A stretch of DNA of 64,000 nt. It comes from Allomyces macrogynus ATCC 38327 (Eukaryota; Blastocladiomycota; Blastocladiomycetes; Blastocladiales; Blastocladiaceae). This document shows positions 22,211 through 35,069 of this stretch, in pieces. The stretch spans positions 1,095,553 through 1,159,552 of the forward strand of contig GG745343.1 in the NCBI GenBank assembly GCA_000151295.1, given 5' to 3'. The notes below the pieces were generated by a model. It searched no databases. It was not told where the DNA came from and saw only the letters and a program-made list of their open reading frames with translations. Within the stretch, counting starts at the first letter, position 1. Every line of letters starts with the position of its first letter. The position numbers were made by a program, and so were the translations under genes.

Positions 22211-22722
22211 ATCGTAGTTGGTAAATTTGGTTCTTTTTGATGTTTGATTGGTCCTGCGCGTGGACCGTTGCGACTGATCACTTCTGTGATGACGAGGAAG
22301 TATCACCGTGAAGACAGGTCCCACCTGCACGAACAGCCGATGATGGGTGCGGACAAGTCTGACGGCAGGAAAGGGGCGCAATCGTGCGGACGTCGCGATG
22401 ACCGTCGGCCATTCCACCAAATTGGAGTCGGGACGACCTGGGCTCACGCACCGAGGATCCATTGCTCACCTCAACGCGCCCACCCTCTCCTCAAATAGAC
22501 ACATCCTGCCCGCTCCCTTCGTTCTATCCCGCCAGCAGAGCCGTCCTCGGCAATGGTGCTCGTCTTTCTGCTGCTCCTCGACATTCTCAACCTCCGCGAC
22601 ACGACGAACACTGCACAGAGCGGACGGCAATGAAAGTCCAAAACGTAGTGTGATCGTCCAGTCCAGTCCACCTTCCCTCCATCCTTTCATCCTCCACCCA
22701 TCTCTCCTCGCCCAGTCCTCCA
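22211..22722. other. Intergenic, convergent 3' ends (PAN2 / CDKL)
   Basis: About 510 bases between two converging genes, carrying both 3' UTRs. Nothing else recognised. Confidence 0.5.
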
Positions 22723-25321
<2,599 letters not shown>

Positions 25322-26016
25322 ATGGCCGACGACAAGAAGCAAGGCGACGCGGCGGGTGGCACGGCCGAAAAGCTTAACACGATTCAAAAGAACCGCATTC
25401 TTGTCGAGACGATTCGGAAGGAGATGCGCCGGCACACGCTCTACGACCACTACATGTTGTCGCCCAACCTCAAGAAGAGTACTTTTCAGCTCTCACTTCT
25501 CGGCACGCCGACGGGGTGTGGCCTCAACTGACCGCGTCCGCGCCGTGAAATCTCCAGACCTCGTGCTGACGGCCAAGCCAAACACGACGACCGTGCAGCC
25601 CAAGGAAGAGGATTGCGATCGTACGCTCTCTTTGTCGACACGTCGCATCGTGTCGCCGCTCACCAACACTCACCGCTTCGCTTTCGCGACGCTAGCTGAG
25701 TACAAGGAGTTCTCCGAAAAGCTCAGCAAGACGCCACGCGAAAAGTACGCCGTGCCGCAGACCTCGGCGCAAGAGTACTTTTGGGAAACGCGGCAGCTGG
25801 TGCGTTTCGTCATCTTCTTTTCGCGCCGCCAAGGTTGCGCGGCGATGCTGATCCCCTTCCGCTGCTCGGAGCGCCTGTTGGTGACCGCTTGCTAAACTCG
25901 ACTCCATGGAACGTGTGATGACGTCGAAGTAGATGCCCGAGAACCTCAACAACCCGCTCTTCCACCACCCGCGGCGCAGCTCGGAGGTAACGCGGTTCCC
26001 GCGGTCGACCAAGTAA
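25322..26016 (+). CDS. CFAP144: CFAP144/FAM183-like flagellar protein
   Basis: Four exons (25322-25478, 25558-25620, 25696-25799, 25933-26016) sum to 408 nt, 135 residues, the usual size of this family. The first exon reads IQKNRILVETIRKEMRR then LYDHYMLSPN, the N-terminal helix and L-Y-x-x-Y motif of FAM183; then LTAKPN; then SKTPREKYAVPQTSAQEY with W, matching the family's P-x-x-K-Y-x-x-x-Q-T-x-x-Q-E-x-x-W block; the end is EVTRFPRS. FAM183/CFAP144 proteins are axonemal microtubule-associated proteins of cilia. The gene is transcribed divergently from the CDKL kinase. Identification rests on remembered family motifs and length; no database search was possible. The intron before the last exon is 133 bp. 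Confidence 0.8.
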
Positions 26017-26432
26017 GCGAGCGGCGGCGACGGTCCGCACGGGCAGAGGAACAGGGGTGATGTACTCGGTGGCGGAGAGGAAAACAAGACGGGCAGATAC
26101 GCCGGACGTACCTAGGCGGTGTTGAATAGACTTGCGTGGTGCTTTGCATTTGCGACGCTGGTGATCGCGCTGAAGGGCCGGCGGCAAGGACGACTTCAGG
26201 GAGGTGTTGTCGGTTGGTCTTGTTTGTTGCAGAGATTTTAAATGTGATCAAACAAGCCTTGACGCGGTCACGTTTCGTGTGCATGCTCGTCTCCCCTTCC
26301 TCTCAACAACGTCGGCCATTTGATCTCCTCCGACATCTGCAGCCAAAGCCTGCTCTCTCGCGGCCGTCCTTGAACTGCCGCTCGTCCTCGCTCGACCCTC
26401 GAATCACCTCGCCGCGCCACATCACATTATCC
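26017..26432. other. Intergenic
   Basis: About 415 bases between CFAP144 and the CUE-like gene, holding the 3' UTR of the first and the promoter of the second. No gene seen. Confidence 0.5.
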
Positions 26433-27281
26433 ATGGCCGATTTCCCGTCGCGCAGCGCCGCCGGCTGGGCCGATCCCAAATCCACCGCGGCGTCGACTGT
26501 ATCCGACAGAACGCTCGCGCTCGACGCCGCGTTTGCCTGGCAGCTCGCCGATCAGCTCGATCTCCAAGAAAACGGCGCCCTTCACGACCCCGGCGCCAGT
26601 CGCCCGGGTGCAATTTCAACCGCATCAACCGCATCCGCCGCCCGTCTTGAGCTCCTGCACCACTGCGACCTCCCTGCATCGTCCCCCACGTCGCCCACCT
26701 CCACGCGCGCCCCGCTGACGCCGCCGCCGCCGTACACGGAAACGTGTCCCGAGTCGCACACGCCTGTCGCTGGTAGTCCGCGCGACGTCACCGAGCCCGC
26801 ACTGGCGCGGCGCGAATCGATTGCTTGTGCTCTCCCCGACGAATCCACGGCGGTCGTCGAGGTGCTTGCGATGCTGTGCCCGACGATTGACAGGGACCTG
26901 CTCGCGTCGGTCGCCGACGCAACTGACCAGGACGTGGCGGCAGCTGTGAAGTACCTGCGCGCATACCCGGAGACGTTTCCCGTCGACCAAGTTGTCGCGC
27001 GCGATTTGGGGCTTGGGGCGTACTGGTCGACCGACGGCGAGGAGGAGGAGGAGGAGAAGGCATCTGCTCGTGTGGCAGTAAGGAAGCCGAGCGCGCAAGT
27101 CGCAGGCGAGTCGGCGATGCTGAACATTCTGTGCCGCGATTTCCCGCTGGTGCCGGTCGATGTGGTGCGCAGTGTTGTCGAGGAGGTCGCGGTGGCGGAG
27201 GGGATGCCGGCTGCATACGCGTACTTGAATGGACTGATTGAGAGTGGAGCATTTGAGGGGAGCGCGGTGCAGTGTCCGTGA
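26433..27281 (+). CDS. CUE/UBA-like domain protein with PPxY motif
   Basis: Single-exon frame; the ATG at 26433 (MADFPSRS) gives 282 residues, although the frame is open further upstream. Residues about 135-178 (VVEVLAMLCPTIDRDLLASV, then DVAAAVKYLR) form a CUE/UBA-like three-helix pattern. A second similar unit lies near the C-terminus (AMLNILCRDFPLVPVDVV, then AYAYLNGLI). Such domains bind ubiquitin. A Pro-rich segment with TPPPPYTE gives a PPxY motif, the usual ligand of WW domains in NEDD4/Rsp5-type ligases. Together this suggests an adaptor in ubiquitin-dependent sorting or degradation. An acidic EEEEEE run separates the two domains. No orthologue recognised. Confidence 0.65.
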   Translation: MADFPSRSAAGWADPKSTAASTVSDRTLALDAAFAWQLADQLDLQENGALHDPGASRPGAISTASTASAARLELLHHCDLPASSPTSPTSTRAPLTPPPPYTETCPESHTPVAGSPRDVTEPALARRESIACALPDESTAVVEVLAMLCPTIDRDLLASVADATDQDVAAAVKYLRAYPETFPVDQVVARDLGLGAYWSTDGEEEEEEKASARVAVRKPSAQVAGESAMLNILCRDFPLVPVDVVRSVVEEVAVAEGMPAAYAYLNGLIESGAFEGSAVQCP

Positions 27282-27459
27282 CATCGATTCGAATGAAGTT
27301 TGTTCTGGCTGGGATTTGACAGCGGATGTGCACAACGATGGTAACGCAATTCGATGATGTATTCACAAAAGGTCAAGCTCCTTGCGCTTCTCTCCTGCCC
27401 CGACCTTGACCTCGCCCCCCCAACCGACCAGCCCCCGACGCGCTCCGCATTCGCTTCAC

Positions 27460-28664
27460 CTACTCGGACGTGTCCATGGCTTCCCCAGCGGCCGCCTGCG
27501 CCGCCGAAGCATCACCACCTGCGGCCGCGCCGGTCCCCGCGGCCTGCTGGTGTGCCTTCAAGTGCCGGTCGACCTCCTCGCGACTGAGCGCATGGAACGC
27601 GACAAACCCATCTTCCTTGCGCATATGCGGGAACGCAGCAATCGTCGCGTCGTCACTCGGGTTCTCGGCGACCCCGACCACGGCAATCGCGACATTCTCC
27701 ACGGTCAGGTCCTTGTCGGACGGCATCGTTTCGCGCAGCGCGCCGAGCCCGTGCCGGATAAGATCCGCCACCGAGGACGTCGCGAATTCGGCCACGTGCT
27801 TTTCCAGGTAGGTGCGCGCCGACTGCGCGCGCGACCCGATCGCGTGCGCGACATAGTCGAGGCAGTTGCCCGCAGGAGAGAACTCGTAGAGATGCGGGCC
27901 TGCCGCGTCGTGGCCGGCAATCAGGAAGCCGACACCGTACGGGCGCGAGCCGTACCGCTGCGTGTTGACCTGCGCCTTGTCGGCGACCGACATGGCCGCG
28001 CGGTAGGTCGGGAGCGGGCGGGAGAAGGTCATCTTGTGCCGCATGCACTCGGAGCGGAGGTAGTTGCTGCAGGGATCGGGAGGGGGGCGCGTCGTGTTAG
28101 CGATGTTTCGCGTGATCTGTCTGCGCTGGGGTGGTTCACGCTGCGCACCTCAGGACGCGTGCGTCCGACGTCAGACCGGCAAACGAGATTCCCATGTGGC
28201 CGTCGAGCTTGACCACCTTCTTCTGGTAGCTGGCAAGCTCACCGCCTTGGCGCTACGCGTTCGAAAATCGTAATTGCGTGAGTCGACGCATCGTTACGCG
28301 TCCATTCCAGAGCGGCACGGGTCGGTACCGACCTGGAGTGCGACCAGCACGACAAAGCGGTCCGACTTGATGCCAACGCAGGCCGACCCTTGCTTGACGG
28401 CCTCGAGCGCGTACTCGATCTGGTGAAGCCGGCCGTGTGGCGAGAAGGTCGAGATATCGTTGTCGTATTGGTTGCGGAACTAGATCAGAGCAACGACCGT
28501 CCATCGCGACGTTGGTGTCCATTGGTGCGCGTCAGTTGTTCTGCTCGCTCACGCGAATTGGTCAACTCGGGGCTTGAAGCGCGGTGGGGAGCAGCCTTGC
28601 ATGGTGGAAGAGCTCCGTTCCACGCGCTCGTGGGGCCGGTGGTGCAGCAGCGTAATCGGACCAT
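27460..28664 (-). CDS. PSMA1: 20S proteasome subunit alpha type 1 (alpha6)
   Basis: Four minus-strand exons. Exon 1 contributes only the ATG (28664-28662); then 28479-28333, 28252-28149 and 28066-27460; total 861 nt, 286 residues. The protein starts M then [17 protein letters not shown], followed by the [14 protein letters not shown] alpha-subunit signature, [32 protein letters not shown] and SARTYLEKH. These identify alpha6/PSMA1 among the seven alpha subunits. The first intron (28661-28480, 182 bp) directly after the ATG is required, because all in-frame upstream sequence is non-homologous and the family begins M-F-R-N-Q-Y. It forms part of the outer ring of the 20S core, which gates substrate entry. 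The C-terminal tail is Ala-rich and acidic (GEAMDTSE). Confidence 0.93.
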
Positions 28665-29557
28665 GGTTGCAGTTGATTTCGCTCTTGACCCAAGGCGGTG
28701 CTCGCCGTCGTTGTCGTGGTCGCTGCCGTCGGTCGCGATAGATGGTGAAGGGAGAGGTGGATGGGCTCGACAAACGACCCAGTCGCAGTTCGTAATGCGG
28801 TCATGTGTTTAGCGACAGCTCCGGCAGCCTACTAAGCCTCGGTCACCTGACGAGTCTTCGCGGCCAGGCCACCGACCGTATAAAACCCGTTGGCCCCCGC
28901 ATCCCTCTTGCTCTCTTTGAAGTTACTCTTTCGTATTCTATTGAATGCGGATACCCATAACTATATCCCCAGTCGTTTTTCTATGGCTGCCTGCTTCAGT
29001 GATCCCAGGCGGGTTCGGCCTTCCATAGGCGACAGGAGCAAAGTCTTTAGCCATCCGCTCTGAGGATTTCGGCGCACCAACTCTTCCACCGCCGTGTCCA
29101 TTAGCGGGAGGCACATCGTTGCATGTTGCAATGCTCTGCTATATTTCTGACGGACGTGCTCCGTGAATGTGAAATGCTTCAGGTCTGCTAAATTTCTGAC
29201 ATCTGCCCGCATTGCCAAGACGATCGTTAAGTAAGTCTTCTCGTGTTTTGCTACCCTTGATTGTATACTTCAGCTTCGTTGTGTTCCCCCTGTGTCAGCT
29301 CCTGCCAATCGGCTCGAGGAAAAAGATTTCTGTGGACATTCGATTCAATCAAAGTGAGCGCTCAGGGAAAGACGTCCTTTCGCTCAAAACGACTGCGGCA
29401 GTGGTTTCGGTGTCCAACTGGGGCGGACCGTCCGGTGCCAACAACCGAGCGTCAAAAATGAGCGTGCTGAGGGAAGTTGACAGACAGTCAAGTCGGCGAG
29501 AACGCAAAAAACCAATTGTCATTGTCAAGATAACACGCCTGCGATGGCTGGACCACC
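28665..29557. other. Intergenic between PSMA1 and EFL1, with one small minus-strand ORF
   Basis: About 890 bases, AT-richer than neighbours between about 28860 and 29540. A TATA-like string (gtataaaac) is at 28878-28886 on the plus strand, with no gene downstream that I can recognise. The 85-codon ORF inside is listed separately. Confidence 0.45.
28961..29218 (-). CDS. Hypothetical 85-residue ORF
   Basis: Starts at 29218 and reads MAMRADVRNLADLKHF, later VEELVRRNPQSGWLKTLL, ending EKRLGI. Composition is protein-like (balanced charges, few Arg/Pro runs), unlike most chance frames in this window. It matches nothing I know. It could be a small gene, an exon, or a fragment of a decayed element. 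It sits in a locally AT-richer spacer upstream of PSMA1. Confidence 0.25.
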   Translation of the reverse strand: MAMRADVRNLADLKHFTFTEHVRQKYSRALQHATMCLPLMDTAVEELVRRNPQSGWLKTLLLSPMEGRTRLGSLKQAAIEKRLGI

Positions 29558-32500
29558 TCACTTGCGCATCAACGTGCGCTGCTTCTCGGCATGCTCCACA
29601 ATCTTCTCCTCGACAAGCATCCCCTTGCGCTTGCGCACCGCGTCGACATACTTCTTGGCCACATTTTCGCGATCGGCCACGGCACCAAAATCCTCAAGTT
29701 CCTCCTCGGTCGTCGGCACCCAAAACGGATCCATGTCGAGCACCTCCCACCCGGCAAACACGAGCTGCGGCGAGGCACCGCCCGAGGTCCGTTTGCGAAT
29801 ATCGTCGGCAAACCCAAACGACTCGACGACCGGGATCGTTGCCTCGACCACAAAGTACGGCGTGCCCTCGCGCATATCCTCAGCAATAATCCGTCCGCGG
29901 CGCCGCGCGACAGCGCCATAGACCATGCCGAGCGAGTCGCTCAGGCACTGGATCACGCACTTGTACGTGGCGAGCAGCAGGCGCGGAGACCGCTGCAAGA
30001 ACGCGGCACGGCACGCGTCGCGCACGGTCGTCATGGCCTGGCCCTGCGTCGCCGATACCACGTCCGTGCCGACCGTCTCGTCGTCGGTACTGGTGGGCCA
30101 GGTCACCCGTTCCACGCTGAACGCGACACCGTGCATCGGCTCGCTGCACAGCGGGCCTGCACTCGTCACGAGCTGGAACCCCGTCAGGACCGCATTCTCG
30201 TATTCGGCCAGCTGGGTGCCCGCAGCGGTGAGCCACGGCGCGCGGTCGTAGCCGGAAATGTCATTGAGGAGCAGGTTCGGGCCAGTGCGCCGTGGACCGA
30301 GCGCCCAAAGTCGCTGCGAGACGTTGCGCCAGTGCGGCTCATTTGGCCCCTCCTTGTCGAAAACGGCCTGCAGGCGCGCGAGGAAGTCGGTCACGAGCGG
30401 TTGCGTCGCGGTTGGGTCGTCGCCCATCTCCTCGACGAGCCGCTGGACGGCGTCGGCCTCGGCGACGAGGAAGTCGGTCACTTCCTTAGGCAGCGGCAAG
30501 GAGCGCACGCGCACGGTGCACAGCTTGTTGGGCGTGCTCAGCTCGACGGTACCGGGTGGCAAGGCTATCGTGAACAGAAGTCAGTCAGTTTACATTCGCG
30601 AGAGGAAGGCAAGTCAAAAGAATGAGCGTACTCGACTCGGCGTCAATGTACTGTGGTTGCGGTGGCGCGTCCACGATCGACTCGCGGAACGGCACAATCG
30701 GCGGCGAGACGTGAATGTGGCACTTGGCAAACCGCTCGCGCAAGTCGACAAGACACCGCTCCAAGTGCAGTTCGCCCGCCGTCAGAATCACATGCTCGCC
30801 CGTGGGCTGCACGACGACATCGACGGCCGGGTCCGACTGGTTCAGCAACTTGAGCCCCTCGACGAGCTTGGGCAAATCGGCCGGGTTCGCCGGCTCGATG
30901 GCGACACGCACAATCGGGACCGCGTGCGTATTGAGCGCGGCCAGCGACGGGCACTGCATTGTCGTACTGATCGTCGCCGACTTGAGCACGTGCTTCTCGA
31001 GATCCGTGCCGGCAATTCCGAAAATATTGCCGGCGACCACCTCGTCCACTTCCTCGACGTCGCGGCCCATGAGCACAAACAAGTGCTCGACCGTGACTTG
31101 CGCGACGTGCGCCGTCGTCGACACGCGCGAGTCGTACTTGGGCCCAAACACGTAGACTTGGTCCCCGCGCCGCAACCGGCCGGCGTAGAGTCGCGCCATA
31201 CCCACCATGATGTCGCCCTCGGGCGCTGACTCGTGCAGGTCCGAGTCCTCGCGCGCGCGGCGCGCAATTTCGGCTGCCACCTCGTCAGCGGTCAGCGTGC
31301 GCATACTTGACTCGGCGAGGTCGGCCTCGACGGCGCGTTTCCGTGCGCGCAGTTCCTCGGCGGTTACTTGCTTCGGTCGGTACTGCGGCATACTGGCCGC
31401 GGGCACGGGCACCATCTTGGACAGGAACCCGACGGTCGCGGTCGCGTCGGTTGCACGGCACGCCATCACGTCGGCTTGCAGGGCCGGGAACGCGGCGAGG
31501 AGCGGGAAGACGCGAGCGGCACGGGTTTGTTGGCCGGTCACGGGCGATGGCGTTTGCTGAATCGCGGCCATGAGGATCGCCGAGGAGAGTGGGAGCCATT
31601 GCCCGAGCAGCGAGCTGGCGAGCGCGAGTTGGCCGGGGAGCGACTTGCCCTTACGCAGGTCGCGCGGGTGCAGCTTGAGCTTGAGGGCATTGGCGACTTT
31701 TTCGACTTTCTCGACGTTGCTAGGCGATCCATGCGGGGCGTGAGTTTAAATCATCGGGGGCAGTACACATCGGGCTACCAAAAGGGATGCCCAACGTACA
31801 TTTCGTCGGTGACGTCGGACGTGACCGCGAGTCCGCACGCCTCGTAAATGGCCCAGACATTGTCGAACATGAACTGCACGGCGAGCGGCTTCAAGTCGCG
31901 GCCCTTGAGCTGCTTGGGCAACAGCACGCGCTTGGTCTTGGGATCGAGGTAGTATTCGCCCCACAGGAACTTGAGCAGCTGCTCCTCCTTGATCTTGAGC
32001 TTGGCCGCGTACAAGCGAGCAAAGTACTGGATCCTGCAATTGGTCGTGAGCGGTCAGCTGTGTTGCTCGTTGCTAAGGGGGCACATCGTCGCTTGAAATC
32101 GTACCGGAACGCCCACCCGTGAATCGCACTTGCAAACACGACGTTGCCGGCCTGCGGCGAGAAGTAGATGCCCTCGTCGTCGTCCTCATCCTCCTGCTCG
32201 TCTTGCTCGCCACCATTCTTCTGCGCGTGCCCGTTCTCGTCCACCGCCATGCGCGCGACCATGTCGACCAGCCCCTCCTCGTCCGTTTTCTGGCGCTCGT
32301 GCGCGGCCGCGTCGCGCTCGGCCAGCTCCGATTGGAAAAATGTGCCCATGACGGCATTCGCGTGCTGAATGATCTTGGCCACGTGCTGGTAGGCCTCGAG
32401 CGGCGTCATTTTTAATTCAGTGGCCAGCCGGTCCATTTTGTTGACGACGAGAATAGGCTTGATGCGCTCGACCCACGCCTGGTGCAGGACGGTGATGGTC

Positions 32501-33050
32501 TGCGTGCACACGCCCTCGACGGCGTCGACGAGGACCAGGGCGCCGTCGCAGAGCCGTGAGGCGGTCGAGACTTCGGACGTGAAGTCGACGTGCCCGGGCG
32601 AGTCGATCAGGTTGACGAGGTACTCGGTGGGCGTGTTATCTGGTGGTTCGGAGGCCAAGAGTTAGGAAACAGATCGCAGTTGGGCAACCGATGCCGTGAT
32701 AGCGACGTACCAGCACCCATGGCCTTGAACGACAGCGCAATCGCGCTCGCCTTCATGGTGATGCCGCGCTCCTGCTCGTCCTTTCGCGAGTCGAGGTACC
32801 GCACTTGGCCTGAGAGCTTGGACGAGATGATGCCATTGGTCGCGATCAGACTGTCGGAGAGCGTCGTCTTGCCTAGCAACGCAGAGCGACCACCATCGCG
32901 GTCAGGTCAACACTGGTCCCATCGCGGTCGTTGCTGCCTTGCCGACGCGGTCCGCGCCGTACCATGGTCGACGTGGGCCAGGATGCAGATGTTGCGAATG
33001 TTTTCCTGGTGCTCTTGCAGCACTTGCACTTGCGCGGCGGTGATCGGCAT
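29558..33050 (-). CDS. EFL1: EFL1/Ria1, ribosome-maturation GTPase related to EF-2
   Basis: Six minus-strand exons (33050-32963, 32872-32711, 32639-32105, 32033-31800, 31719-30632, 30564-29558) sum to 3114 nt, 1037 residues. G1 AHVDHGKTT is split by intron 1. Then follow the switch region [17 protein letters not shown]3 DSPGHVDF and G4 NKMDR. The acidic insertion ending [15 protein letters not shown], and [10 protein letters not shown], distinguish EFL1 from EF-2. Domain IV and the end [15 protein letters not shown] with [15 protein letters not shown] are the EFL1 signature C-terminus. With SBDS the enzyme releases eIF6/Tif6 from pre-60S subunits in the cytoplasm. In-frame upstream ATG 33092 would add 14 residues; the shorter start is preferred because it puts the GTPase motif near the N-terminus, as in the family. 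Confidence 0.95.
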
Positions 33051-33540
33051 CGTGAACGCGAATGGCCAAAGATTGATGGGCCGGGTCGTCAAAGAGCGCG
33101 TGCGTGCGACGAGAGAGCGGATTGCTGCTGCTGCTTCTTGAGCTCGGGAGAGCGGGGTGCCGACGCTGATAAACTGGCGTACGCGGAACTTGCCCGCAGA
33201 TCGTCGGCTCGCGCGTTGAACGGGACGTGCGCAAGCGTGTGCAGCAAGTCGGGATCGCGGGTAATTGACTCAAATATCGTCAACGGCCGTTTGCGGACGA
33301 AGTGATGAGCGGGAGCACGCTGGTGGAACGGCCAGAAAGGAACAGATGAGTGATCAGAGGGCCGCGCGACTCGCTTTCGATTGATTCATAGCCCGTCCAC
33401 GTCATCCCCGCGTGCTGCCTTGATCGAGCCACGTCGTAAACTTGCACCAGCAGCACCACCACCACCAACAATGTCTGCAGCAGCCCTGAGCCCACGCTTG
33501 ATGTGCTCGACGCTCTGCGTGCTCTCCACCTTCTCCATCA
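33051..33540. other. Upstream region of EFL1
   Basis: About 490 bases upstream of the EFL1 ATG, presumably its promoter. No recognisable gene or clear TATA box. Confidence 0.5.
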
Positions 33541-34960
33541 CCTTGTAAACCTGTCATCCAGCTCTTCAGCATGCTTGAATTGAGCCACTCATGAATCCCT
33601 CTGTCAAACTGTGCAGCTGCCACTCTGTCAAATGCTGTTTGGTTCAATGAACTGTTACTGTCGTCTTGACATGCCATGATGACTCTTGAAGCGCTGCCAG
33701 ATATGATTCTCAAGTGGATCTGCAAGCTTGTGCCTGTTGCAAACATGTCCCTGTTTGATGCTGGCTGGCTGGCTGGACCAGCTGCTGCTGTGCTTGTGCA
33801 GCATATGCCACTGTGGCTTGAACAGTTGCAACTTGGTGACAGTACAATCACTGATCATTTGCTGACAATTGCATGTGCTCTCCCAGCATCCATGCATGAC
33901 TTTTGCTGCTTGCCCTGCAACAGCAGAAGTGACATCAATGCCAGTTTGATTCAGAGTTCTTGGTAAATTGCATGATGCCAATGCTCTGTCACACCCCAAC
34001 ACACATCATGCTGCCAGTCAGGCTTATGTTTACAGTAGTGGGAGGAAAGTTGATGTCATTGTCAGAGGGCGTGTGGCCACATTGGTCAGAAACTCACAGT
34101 GTCAGCAGTGCTGTGATTGCTCCATGGACAAGATGGCAGAATCATGGCATTGAGATATGTTGCCTTGATGCTTGATGCGTGGACTTGAGCTGGCATGAGA
34201 TGAGGGTTGCTCAAAACAATTTCGTTTTGCCATTGTGCCTGAGAGAGTGCTCTTGATGCATTGAGCAAAAGGCATTTGCACTCAGGTTTGACTAACTTGA
34301 AATCGAAGTTTGACCACTTCTCAGAATGGACAAGAGCCCTTGGACACATTGCTGCCGATACATGTGGATATTGTGTAGAATGCAGCTGATGCTCTTGGCC
34401 ACTCCAATGCCAGAAAGCAGATGCAACACAATTCATCACACACATGCACTGCAGCTCCAAATGGTTATGCCATCATTTTGCGTGGGTCTGAGTGGGATCG
34501 ATGTTCATCACAGGTCAGCCTCAGTGCAAGGGTTCCTGTCCCGCCTAGCAACAAGCGACCAAATACGTGACACCGCCTGACGACTCAACAAACACAGAGC
34601 CGCACCCGCCGCCACCAGAGGACGCAGCAAAGCCGCATGGTGGGGGTGGGCGGCAGAGCCGCGTGGTAGTGGTGGGCGCCTTTGGCGCCATTGTGCTTCC
34701 AAAAGGGAACCTCAGCATCAACAGGACCCATGCCTGTGAGCCCAACAATGATTTCCCAGATTGAAAATTTGGTCTCAGTATGCATGCGATTCAACAGCAT
34801 CACTTCATCACGCTTGTTTGATGCAGCAACAACAATACTCAGCAGGCAAAACGCGGCTCAAGCCACAAAAAACATGCAGTGGAATGCTCTGTTCAGCGCG
34901 GTAATGGGATGCGGCACCAGAGAACGGAAAACGTGCAAAGATGCAAACGACTAACGAAAA
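33541..34960. repeat. CpG-depleted, lower-GC island (probable decayed repeat)
   Basis: Composition changes sharply here. In 33721-34380 I count 5 CpG in 660 bases, while many 60-base lines in neighbouring genes hold six or more. TpG and CpA are correspondingly frequent (tgcatg, cagctg, ggctgg). This is the footprint of methylated CpG decaying to TpG/CpA in silenced repeated DNA. Fragmentary ORFs are present, one F-box-like (33676-33966). Which element family this was cannot be told from one copy. Confidence 0.55.
33676..33966 (+). pseudogene. F-box-like gene fragment inside the CpG-poor island
   Basis: Ninety-six codons starting MMTLEALPDMILKWI, with a C-K-L continuation. The LEALP-x-x-[IV]-L start resembles the F-box of the intact gene at 12240 (LEALPEVVLDMIL), but the similarity fades quickly and no LRRs follow. 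The frame ends after about 290 bases. It is most simply a decayed member of an F-box/LRR-type family; chance resemblance is possible. Confidence 0.3.
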
Positions 34961-35069
34961 GCAAAAACATCCCAGAACTTGGTATTGCAACGTGCGAAAG
35001 GCAAGCAAAGCAAACAGCACCCGGCCAATCGTGCAGTGAGCATGTACGCGATCATTGGTCAGCTGCGCG

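Noticed and set aside
33676..33966. Calling the F-box-like ORF in the CpG-poor island an intact gene.
   Set aside because: Similarity to the intact F-box/LRR-like protein is limited to the first few residues, the frame is short, and the surrounding DNA shows heavy CpG decay.
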